Below are positions 1-5,355 of a stretch of 7,375 nucleotides of DNA, one piece after another. The position numbers were made by a program, and so were the translations under genes. The notes under the pieces were generated by a model. The model had not been told where the DNA came from, ran no database searches, and was given only the letters and a program-made list of their open reading frames with translations. Position 1 is the stretch's first letter, and every line of letters starts with the position of its first letter. Source of the DNA: Burkholderiaceae bacterium (lineage in GTDB: Bacteria; Pseudomonadota; Gammaproteobacteria; Burkholderiales; Burkholderiaceae); contig JASLEM010000562.1 of assembly GCA_030151165.1 (NCBI GenBank), positions 1 to 7,375 of the forward strand, given 5' to 3'.

Positions 1-333
1 TTCCAGGATGTCGGCACGGTGAACTACCCGCTCGACCACGACTTCACGCGCATCACCGAGTTCCGCCACGTCACCGGCCAGGAGCACACCGGCACCTCGC
101 TCGTGCGCGAGTTCCCCTGCGACGGCGGCGACCCGTACTACCCGGTGCCCAACCCCGACAACGAGGCGCAGTACAAGCGCTACGAGGCGCTCGCCGACGC
201 GGAGCCCGACGTGCACTTCATCGGCCGCCTCGCGCAGTACCGCTACTACAACATGGACCAGGTCGTCGCCGCCGCGCTCGCGCTGTGCGCGCGCCTGGTG
301 GCCCCTGCCGAGGCCGAACGCCTCGCCGCCTGA
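1..333 (+). CDS. glf: UDP-galactopyranose mutase, C-terminal part (5' end outside window)
   Basis: The frame is open from base 1 to the TGA at 331-333, giving 110 residues with no start in the window. It is the C-terminal part of a flavoenzyme that interconverts UDP-galactopyranose and UDP-galactofuranose in the cytoplasm, supplying galactofuranose for surface glycans. Visible family landmarks are VNYP followed by the TRITEF segment, a GDPYYPVPNP stretch, and the terminal block FIGRLAQYRYYNMDQVV. In characterised Glf proteins this last block contributes to the FAD and active-site region, with the YYNMDQ run near the C-terminus. Full-length Glf is usually about 370-400 residues, so roughly 70% lies upstream. 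An internal ATG at 19 is in frame but is not a credible start, because conserved residues precede it. The next gene follows after 24 nt, which suggests co-transcription. Recognition is firm; only completeness is unknown. Confidence 0.95.
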   Translation, partial: FQDVGTVNYPLDHDFTRITEFRHVTGQEHTGTSLVREFPCDGGDPYYPVPNPDNEAQYKRYEALADAEPDVHFIGRLAQYRYYNMDQVVAAALALCARLVAPAEAERLAA

Positions 334-345
334 ACCGTCTCGATC

Positions 346-351
346 AAAGGA
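346..351 (+). promoter_or_regulatory. Ribosome binding site of the DUF707 gene
   Basis: AAAGGA lies 6 nt before the ATG at 358 in the short gap after glf, a good match to the anti-Shine-Dalgarno sequence. It supports the ATG at 358 as the start. Confidence 0.6.
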
Positions 352-357
352 CACGAC

Positions 358-1350
358 ATGAAGCCGTACCTCGCCCTCTTCCGCGCCGGCAAGTCTTCGC
401 TGCACCCGCATGCCGTCGAGCGACTGGCCGAGCAGAACTTCGACTACGCGCTCTCGTGGTTCGCCGACGAGCCGCCGGTCGCGCCCGGCGCCGCCTTCGT
501 GCACATGCAGAAGGGCGCGAAGTGGCCCGGCCTGTACGAGACGATCCGCGCGAACTGGGACCTGATCTCGCAGTACCGCTACGTCTGGCTGCCGGACGAC
601 GACCTGCTGTGCGTGCCCGAGGACGTGTCGCGCATGTTCGCGATCTGCGACGACCTCGCGCTCGAGCTCGCGCAACCGGCGCTGACGACGGACTCGTACT
701 TCTCGCACGTCATCACGCTGCAGCACCACAACTTCCAGGTGCGCTTCACCAACTTCGTCGAGATCATGGCGCCGGTGCTGTCCGTCGACATGCTCGCGCG
801 CGTGTTCCACACGATGCAGAACACGATCAGCGGCTACGGGCTGGACGGCGTCTGGCCGCGGCTGTCGACGCTGGGCCGCATCGCGATCATCGACGACACG
901 CCCGTCAAGCACACGCGCCCGGTCGGCGGCCCGAACTACGCGTTCAGCAAGCAGGCCGGCCTGGATCCGATCCAGGAGGAATGGCTGCTCACGGCGACGC
1001 ACATGGTCGAGCAGCCGAGCGACCTGCACCTGACCTACGGCGGCCTGCTGCAGAACGGCGACGCCATCTGCATCGGCAGCACGCCCAACGAGATCGACCT
1101 CGTGCTGGCCGAGCTGCTGTCGTCGTGCGGCCGCCTGCCGGTCACGGCGCTGCAGGTCACGCGCTACCTGTCGAACCACCTGACGTACTGGTCGGGCCAG
1201 CAGCAGGGCCTCGTGCGCTACCCGCGCGTGATGCTGCACCTGGTGCTCGAGCGCGCGCTGAAGTCGCAGGGCATCCGCTTCGTGCGCCCGAAGGACTCGG
1301 GCGCCGGCAAGCCGGGCGAGATGCAGCCCGCGCGCCTCGCCACGCACTGA
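358..1350 (+). CDS. DUF707 family putative glycosyltransferase
   Basis: This is a 330-residue protein that I assign to the DUF707 family, widespread in plants and found in bacterial polysaccharide loci. Biochemical function is not established; the fold and context suggest a nucleotide-sugar glycosyltransferase. Features seen: an N-terminal strand-like segment (about 3-9); VWLPDDDL at 76-83, whose acidic D80-D82 run resembles the DxD metal/nucleotide site of GT-A enzymes; an aromatic and His-rich stretch with HVITLQHHNFQVRFTNFVE at about 117-135; SGYGLDGVWP at 158-167, typical of the family; and VKHTRPVGGPNY at 183-194. Residues after about 220 form an extra C-terminal part without motifs I recognise. 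There is no signal peptide or membrane helix, so it should be cytosolic. AAAGGA 6 nt upstream supports the ATG. It sits 24 nt after glf and upstream of the glycerophosphotransferase gene, probably in one operon. The 1351-1456 gap has no convincing promoter or hairpin. Confidence 0.82.
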   Translation: MKPYLALFRAGKSSLHPHAVERLAEQNFDYALSWFADEPPVAPGAAFVHMQKGAKWPGLYETIRANWDLISQYRYVWLPDDDLLCVPEDVSRMFAICDDLALELAQPALTTDSYFSHVITLQHHNFQVRFTNFVEIMAPVLSVDMLARVFHTMQNTISGYGLDGVWPRLSTLGRIAIIDDTPVKHTRPVGGPNYAFSKQAGLDPIQEEWLLTATHMVEQPSDLHLTYGGLLQNGDAICIGSTPNEIDLVLAELLSSCGRLPVTALQVTRYLSNHLTYWSGQQQGLVRYPRVMLHLVLERALKSQGIRFVRPKDSGAGKPGEMQPARLATH

Positions 1351-1445
1351 CGGAACTTGAGCGGATTTCGCGAATGGGGGGCGTCTGCCTCGCTGTTCGC
1401 GGGACTGCAAGCGCGGCCCGGGTGATGCAATGAGGTTCGTACTCC

Positions 1446-1451
1446 AGGAGA
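1446..1451 (+). promoter_or_regulatory. Shine-Dalgarno sequence favouring a TTG start at 1457
   Basis: AGGAGA ends 5 nt before a TTG at 1457-1459. The upstream in-frame ATG at 1430 has no comparable purine-rich site (its upstream bases read GCCCGGGTGATGCA). The strong site sits inside the longer reading, so it argues for initiation at TTG 1457. Confidence 0.55.
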
Positions 1452-1456
1452 ACCGC

Positions 1457-2803
1457 TTGTCCGCCTTCGATGCTTTCACGGAACGTCGCGCCGCGTCGCC
1501 GGAAGCGGTTCAGCCGCAGGATCCGGGCTCCGCGCTGCAGGCGCAGATCGGCGAGCTCGGCCGCAGCGTGCTGGCGCAGCTGCGCTCCGTCGCGCTCGCG
1601 TTCGAGACCACGCAGATCAACGACAGCCTGCGCGAAGCCTCGCGCATCGCGCCGAAGGATCGCCGCGTCGTCTTCATCGGCGCCGGCGGCTTCGCCGGCA
1701 ACATCAAGTACGCGTGGCTCGACTTCAGCCAGCGCGCGAAGGCGCTCGACATCGACTGCTGGTTCGCGCCGCAGACGCGCGACCAGGAAGAACTGATGAA
1801 GGCGCTGGGCGTCCAGCACTTCCCGTTCGACTACACCGCGTGGACGCGCGAGCACACCGGCCTCGCGCTGCGCACCGCGGTGCGCGTGATCGAGTCGCAC
1901 TACGCGAGCCACATGATGCCCAACCCGTACCAGCACGCGCTGTTCTCGGGCGCGCACGAGGTGCAGCTGTGGCACGGCATCTCGATCAAGGAGATCGCGC
2001 TGCGCGCCGCGCCGGCGCTCGGCAGGATGACGACCGCGCATGCGCAGAACCTGGCGTCGTGCCGGATGGACGTCTTCTGCGGATCGAGCGCGCAGGCGGA
2101 AGTCGAGTGGCGCCGCTGGTTCAGCTTCGACCGCTACGCCAACGTCGGCTATCCGCGCAACGACGTGCTGCTGCGCACGCCGAACGAGCTCGACCTGCTC
2201 AACGTCGACACCGCGGCCCTCAACGCCGCGCGCCGCGTGCGCGCCGCCGGCCGCAAGGTGTTCTTCTACGCGCCGACCTTCCGCGACGGCGGCAGCGGCG
2301 CGTGGCTGCAGCCGCAGGACCTCAACGACCTCGCGCGCGGCCTCGCGCAGCAGGGCCACCTGCTGCTCGTCAACTTCCACCCGTTCGAGCAGCCGCTGCA
2401 GCCGCAGTACGAGGCGCGCTGCCCGGGCGTCGGCTTCGTGCAGGCCGGCACCGACATCTACCCGCTGCTCGGCGAGACCGACGCGCTCGTCACCGACTAC
2501 TCGTCGCTGATGTTCGACTACCTGATGACCGGCCAGCCGGTGCTGTTCTGGCGGCCCGACCACGAGGCCTACGTCACGCAGTCGCGCGCGCTGTACGACG
2601 CCAAGCTCGACCGCCCGATCGGCGTCGAGACCACGACGATCCCCGAGCTCGTCCGCGCCTGCCACGCGCTGCACGCCGAGCCGGCCGAGCTCGTGATCAA
2701 CCGCCACGCGATGCGCGAGCGCCTGTTCGACGCGCAGGACAGCGACGCCGCTCGTCGCACCAGCGAGCTGATCGCGGCCGAAGTCGAACGCGTGCTGGCC
2801 TGA
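1457..2803 (+). CDS. CDP-glycerol:glycerophosphate glycerophosphotransferase family protein (TagB/TagF-like)
   Basis: From TTG 1457 this gives 448 residues; an in-frame ATG at 1430 would add nine. The family (Glyphos_transf) moves polyol phosphate from a CDP-polyol to a lipid-linked glycan, as in wall teichoic acid and some Gram-negative capsules, at the cytoplasmic face of the membrane. Residues about 1-65 are a helical leader without recognised motifs. A GT-B-like first half begins with VVFIGAGGFAGNIKYAW (71-87). The family motifs follow: QLWHGISIKE at 170-179 with H173, GYPRND at 231-236, FYAPTFRDG at 270-278, NFHPF at 306-310 with H308, and TDYSSLMFDYL at 346-356. The WHG and HP histidines and the TDYSS loop belong to the catalytic and CDP-binding region of characterised TagF. 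No membrane span is visible, which fits peripheral attachment. With only one catalytic domain, polymerase (TagF) and single-addition primase (TagB) cannot be told apart. A tagD-like gene lies two genes downstream and would make its donor. The product's polyol (glycerol or other) is inferred. Confidence 0.88.
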   Translation: MSAFDAFTERRAASPEAVQPQDPGSALQAQIGELGRSVLAQLRSVALAFETTQINDSLREASRIAPKDRRVVFIGAGGFAGNIKYAWLDFSQRAKALDIDCWFAPQTRDQEELMKALGVQHFPFDYTAWTREHTGLALRTAVRVIESHYASHMMPNPYQHALFSGAHEVQLWHGISIKEIALRAAPALGRMTTAHAQNLASCRMDVFCGSSAQAEVEWRRWFSFDRYANVGYPRNDVLLRTPNELDLLNVDTAALNAARRVRAAGRKVFFYAPTFRDGGSGAWLQPQDLNDLARGLAQQGHLLLVNFHPFEQPLQPQYEARCPGVGFVQAGTDIYPLLGETDALVTDYSSLMFDYLMTGQPVLFWRPDHEAYVTQSRALYDAKLDRPIGVETTTIPELVRACHALHAEPAELVINRHAMRERLFDAQDSDAARRTSELIAAEVERVLA

Positions 2804-2808
2804 CGACC

Positions 2809-4374
2809 ATGTGCGGCATCCTCTTCGTCCACACGTCGCAGCGCGGCCGCTTCGCGCGCGGGGACGTCGAGCGCGCGCTGCGGCGCCAGGGCTTTCGCGG
2901 GCCCGATGCCGAGCGGCTCGTCGAGCTTCGCGCTGAGTCGATGTGGCTGGGCCACAACCGGCTGGCGATCGTCGATCGGCTGCCGCGCTCCGACCAGCCG
3001 CTGGCGCTCGACGGCGGCCGCTGGCACATCGTCTTCAACGGCGAGATCTACAACCACGCCGAGCTGCGCCGCAAGCACCGGCTCGCCGAGCGCACGACGC
3101 TGCACACGAGCTCGGACACCGAGACCCTGCTCGCCGGCTACGCGCTGATGGGCGAGGCCTTCCTCGACGAGCTCGAGGGCATGTACGCGTTCGTGATCGT
3201 CGACAACGACAGCGGCGAATGGATCGCGGCGCGCGACCCGCTGGGCATCAAGCCGCTGTACATGGCGCGCGGCGGCTGGGGCACGGCGTTCGCGTCCGAG
3301 CCGTCGGCGCTGGCGCAGCTGACGAACGCGTCGGTCGACGCGCAGTCGCTGCGCGAGTGGCGCCTCGTGCGCCGGCCTTCGCCCGGTCGCAGCTTCTTCA
3401 ACGGCATCGACGAGCTGCTGCCCGGCGTGCGCCTGCGCTCGAACGGGCGCGAGTCGCGCGGCTGGGCCTGGGCGCCGTCGGGTGAGGTGCTCGAGCAGGC
3501 GTCGTTCGACGCACTCCTGTCGCAGGTCGTGCGCGACCACGAGATGAGCGACGTCGACAACGTGGCGCTGCTGTCGGGCGGCATCGACAGCGCCTTGATC
3601 GTCGCGCTGTCGACGGTCGCGCGCACGTACAGCGCGGGCTTGCCGACGAGCAACGAATTCGCCGAGGCTGCCGACACCGCGCGCGCGCTGGGCCGCGAAT
3701 GCGTGCCGGTGAGCATCGCGGACGAGAGCCTCGCGCAACGCTGGCGCGAGCTCGCGCGGCTGCGCGGCGAGCCGCTGTCGGTGCCCAACGAGGCGTTGAT
3801 CCACGCGGCGTGCCAGGCGATGGCGCCGAGCGAGAAGGTCGTGTTGACGGGCGAGGGCGCCGACGAGCTGATGTTCGGCTACGACCGCGTCTTCGCATGG
3901 GCGGCGCAGTGCAGCGCGCGTGGCGATGCGCTCGACCTCGACGCGTTCATGCGGCTGTACGGCTACAGCGAGCAACTCGACCCGGGCCCGCGGCTCGGGG
4001 CGTGGCTGGCGGAGCTGGCGCGCGGCAAGAGCGTGCTCGAGTTCGTCGAGGATTTCTTCTGGCAGCTGCACCTGCCGGGCCTGCTGCGGCGCATGGACTT
4101 CGCGTCGATGGCGGCGGGCAAGGAGGCGCGCGTGCCGTTCGCGGATCGCCGCCTGGCGCGGGCGTGCTATCGCCAGCGCGCGGAGCTGAAGCTGGATGCG
4201 GGCGGGTCGAAGCGACCGCTGCGCGAGATGTTGCGCGTGCGGGGCCTGGATGGGCCGCTGCAGCGCGCGAAGGTGGGTTTCGTGGCCCGCTCGGCCGACC
4301 AACGGCAGGCGAGCAGGCAACAGGAATATCGAGTGTTTCAGGATCTCAATCTGGAGGCCTTGTCATGGATGTAG
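2809..4374 (+). CDS. asnB: Asparagine synthase (glutamine-hydrolysing)-like amidotransferase
   Basis: A 521-residue class II (Ntn) glutamine amidotransferase fused to an ATP-pyrophosphatase synthetase domain. Starting at MCG places C2 as the nucleophile exposed after Met removal, which fixes the start. Glutaminase landmarks are R51 in LGHNRLAIVD, FNGEIYN 76-82, SSDTE with D103, and RDPLGIKPLY 142-151. Synthetase landmarks are the PP-loop SGGIDS 256-261, GEGADELMFGY 348-358, MDFASMAAGKEARVPFAD 429-446 and GSKRPLRE 466-473 with K468. All expected catalytic elements look intact. It is somewhat shorter than E. coli AsnB (about 554), and the acceptor-side segment is unusual: F431 and K438 sit where typical family members read like DRxSMAxxxExRVPFLD. 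The reaction would be glutamine- and ATP-dependent amidation of a carboxylate. In polysaccharide loci, homologues are proposed to amidate uronic acids (WbpS, WbmE), so the substrate may be a sugar rather than aspartate. It begins 5 nt after the upstream stop with no clear Shine-Dalgarno, so translation is probably coupled. Its end overlaps the next gene by 10 nt. Confidence 0.9.
   Translation: MCGILFVHTSQRGRFARGDVERALRRQGFRGPDAERLVELRAESMWLGHNRLAIVDRLPRSDQPLALDGGRWHIVFNGEIYNHAELRRKHRLAERTTLHTSSDTETLLAGYALMGEAFLDELEGMYAFVIVDNDSGEWIAARDPLGIKPLYMARGGWGTAFASEPSALAQLTNASVDAQSLREWRLVRRPSPGRSFFNGIDELLPGVRLRSNGRESRGWAWAPSGEVLEQASFDALLSQVVRDHEMSDVDNVALLSGGIDSALIVALSTVARTYSAGLPTSNEFAEAADTARALGRECVPVSIADESLAQRWRELARLRGEPLSVPNEALIHAACQAMAPSEKVVLTGEGADELMFGYDRVFAWAAQCSARGDALDLDAFMRLYGYSEQLDPGPRLGAWLAELARGKSVLEFVEDFFWQLHLPGLLRRMDFASMAAGKEARVPFADRRLARACYRQRAELKLDAGGSKRPLREMLRVRGLDGPLQRAKVGFVARSADQRQASRQQEYRVFQDLNLEALSWM
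4353..4357 (+). promoter_or_regulatory. Ribosome binding site of tagD, inside the end of asnB
   Basis: GGAGG lies 7 nt before the ATG at 4365 and within the last codons of the asparagine synthase gene. It supports this start and the 10-nt gene overlap. Confidence 0.7.
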
Positions 4375-4802
4375 GTTACGCAGCGGGTGTGTTCGATCTC
4401 TTTCACGTGGGCCACGTGAACATCCTGCGCAACGCGCGGGCGATGTGCGATCGCCTGATCGTCGGGGTCACGGTCGACGAGCTGGTCAGCTACAAGAACA
4501 AGCGGGCGGTGATCCCGTTCGAGGAGCGCATCGAGATCGTGCGGTCGTCGCGCTATTGCGATGTCGCGGTGCCGCAGGAGTCGATGGACAAGATGGACGC
4601 GTGGCAGCGCTACAAGTTCAACATCATGTTCGTCGGGGACGACTGGTACCAGAACGAGCGATGGAAGGGGCTGGACAAGGAGTTCGCCGAGGTCGGCGTG
4701 CGGATCGTCTACATGCCGTACACGAAGACGACGTCGTCGACGTTGATCAACCAGACGTTGGCGAAGTTGAGGAACCAGACGGTGTTGGAGGCGGTGGCCT
4801 GA
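4365..4802 (+). CDS. tagD: Glycerol-3-phosphate cytidylyltransferase-like nucleotidyltransferase (TagD family)
   Basis: A 145-residue cytosolic cytidylyltransferase of the HxGH superfamily. The expected reaction is CTP + sn-glycerol 3-phosphate to CDP-glycerol + PPi, feeding the glycerophosphotransferase two genes upstream. GVFDLFHVGHVN at 8-19 puts H14 and H17 at the same positions as the catalytic histidines of Bacillus subtilis TagD. R63 in RSSRYCD and GDDWYQNERWKG (91-102) also fit the family. The C-terminal signature, RTEGISTT in the Bacillus enzyme, is here YTKTTSST at 119-126: the first arginine, the glutamate and the glycine are changed, while T120, S123 and T126 remain. A modified substrate preference, or a different CDP-polyol or amino-alcohol, is therefore possible. 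The protein is about 15 residues longer than the usual 129-132, from a C-terminal tail. A strong GGAGG and the start inside asnB suggest coupled expression. It is the last gene before a terminator. Confidence 0.87.
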   Translation: MDVGYAAGVFDLFHVGHVNILRNARAMCDRLIVGVTVDELVSYKNKRAVIPFEERIEIVRSSRYCDVAVPQESMDKMDAWQRYKFNIMFVGDDWYQNERWKGLDKEFAEVGVRIVYMPYTKTTSSTLINQTLAKLRNQTVLEAVA

Positions 4803-4826
4803 GGGCTTCTCGCGCTGTTGTTCTCG

Positions 4827-4853
4827 AAGGGCGGCTCTTGGGCTGCCCTTTTT
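4827..4853 (+). terminator. Rho-independent terminator of the plus-strand operon
   Basis: A 9-bp stem (4827-4835 with 4842-4850, one G·T pair) closes the 6-nt loop TCTTGG and runs directly into TTTTTGTTTCTGG. It begins 24 nt after the tagD stop. The A-rich complement gives no T-run on the other strand, so it should act only on plus-strand transcripts. Confidence 0.88.
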
Positions 4854-4914
4854 GTTTCTGGCTTTGTTTTGTCTTTGAGTTTTTGATTGACGCTGCGCGT
4901 CGGGGTGCTTCTTC
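4854..4914. other. T-rich intergenic tract after the terminator
   Basis: From the terminator to about 4890 the plus strand is T-rich (runs such as GTTTTGTCTTTGAGTTTTTGATTGA), a sharp drop in G+C from the surroundings. The sequence returns to GC-rich by about 4891. No gene, promoter or repeat is evident. It may extend the U-rich tail of the terminator or mark a junction with the repeat-like DNA that follows. Confidence 0.45.
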
Positions 4915-4973
4915 GAGCGGGGTGGCGGCGACAGGGCGGGCAGGGGCTGGGCTCTCCGGCTCGGCGGCCGTCT

Positions 4974-4998
4974 GAATTCGGCCTGGACGGCCGAATTC
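4974..4998. repeat. Nested perfect hairpin within the inverted-repeat element
   Basis: GAATTCGGCC at 4974-4983 and GGCCGAATTC at 4989-4998 are perfect inverted copies around the 5-nt loop TGGAC. Outside it, short GGCC arms could extend the stem across an internal loop. There is no adjacent T-run, so it is not a classical terminator. Confidence 0.75.
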
Positions 4999-5048
4999 TG
5001 CGGGCCAGCTTGCGACGTAGGGACCGCGCGCCGTGGCGGGATCGCGCT

Positions 5049-5071
5049 CCGACGACCTGGTCGTTCGTCGG
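5049..5071. repeat. Second hairpin within the inverted-repeat element
   Basis: CCGACGA (5049-5055) pairs with TCGTCGG (5065-5071) around 9 nt. GCGGG (5036-5040) and CCCGC (5077-5081) outside it could add a second stem. It occupies the right half of the 204-nt element. Confidence 0.5.
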
Positions 5072-5142
5072 CAATGCCCGCGGACGCGGCGCGCTCGCCT
5101 GCGAGCCCAGCCCCTGCCCGCCCTGTCGCCTGCGCATCGCTC

Positions 5143-5355
5143 TCGGGGGTGGGGTGGCGTGCCTCGGCCCGTCGAGGGCCTCGGCAGCGGGAGCGTGTTG
5201 AGAGAGCGGCCTCGATGTCGATCAAGGCGTGCCGGCATCGCCGTGCAGTGATGCGTGCCTGGCGATGCGCGATGCGTTGAGGTGCGTCGCGTCGATGTCG
5301 AGCCGACAGCGCGCACGGGCGTGCGGCGGCGTCGACGCGGGCTCGTCAGACGGCG
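5143..5355. other. Intergenic region downstream of both convergent operons, no gene seen
   Basis: This 213-nt GC-rich stretch holds no frame with convincing start, ribosome site and protein-like composition. Short frames crossing it either run antisense into real genes or read as Arg/Ala/Pro-rich noise. A small dyad GGCCC/GGGCC around 5 nt occurs near 5165-5181, and a larger one at 5235-5268. No T-run follows either on the minus strand, so a terminator for the minus-strand genes is not identified. Confidence 0.5.
5235..5268. repeat. Dyad symmetry downstream of the minus-strand glycosyltransferase gene
   Basis: GCATCGCC (5235-5242) is the inverse of GGCGATGC (5261-5268) around an 18-nt loop. 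It lies about 90 nt beyond the minus-strand stop. It could stabilise the 3' end of that transcript, but there is no U-tract. Function is unknown. Confidence 0.35.

Larger units (their letters stand above)
4927..5130. repeat. Inverted-repeat-bounded intergenic element (MITE-like), perfect 28-bp terminal repeats
   Basis: The arm at 4927-4954 (beginning GGCGACAGGGCGGGCAGG) is the exact reverse complement of 5103-5130 (ending CCTGCCCGCCCTGTCGCC) over all 28 bases. The arms flank 148 nt. Allowing four mismatches, the pairing reaches out to 4915-5142. Inside are two further dyads, at 4974-4998 and 5049-5071. No reading frame inside has protein-like composition, and no transposase is present. I see no obvious target-site duplication at either boundary. 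Perfect long terminal repeats around a short noncoding core are what a non-autonomous mobile element or a dispersed structured intergenic repeat would show. A large transcribed hairpin is the alternative. Copy number cannot be judged from this window. Confidence 0.7.

Noticed and set aside
1351..1456. Possible internal promoter in the gap before the glycerophosphotransferase gene
   Set aside because: A TTGAGC at 1357-1362 has no reasonable -10 partner at normal spacing, and no operator-like dyad is seen.
1157..2707. Long minus-strand open frame of 516 residues
   Set aside because: It lies antisense to the DUF707 and glycerophosphotransferase genes, is Arg/Val/Ala-rich and has no family motifs. 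Long antisense frames are expected in DNA this GC-rich.
1714..2808. N-terminal extension of the asparagine synthase frame upstream of its MCG start
   Set aside because: The nucleophile must be the residue after the initiator Met, which places the start at 2809. The upstream part is out of frame with the glycerophosphotransferase and has shadow composition.
2569..4320. Long minus-strand open frame of 583 residues
   Set aside because: It is antisense to the asparagine synthase gene, whose catalytic motifs are intact. Its composition (Arg/Ala/Gln/His-rich) is typical of a shadow frame.
4402..4420. Palindrome TTCACGTGG-G-CCACGTGAA considered as an operator
   Set aside because: It is made by the codons of the conserved FHVGHVN active-site motif of tagD, so protein sequence explains it.
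4887..5201. Plus-strand 104-residue frame in the intergenic region
   Set aside because: It spans both repeat arms, has no convincing ribosome site and no protein-like composition.
4747..5316. Minus-strand 189-residue frame across the intergenic region
   Set aside because: It runs antisense into tagD, includes the terminator and both inverted-repeat arms, and has no domain features or ribosome site.
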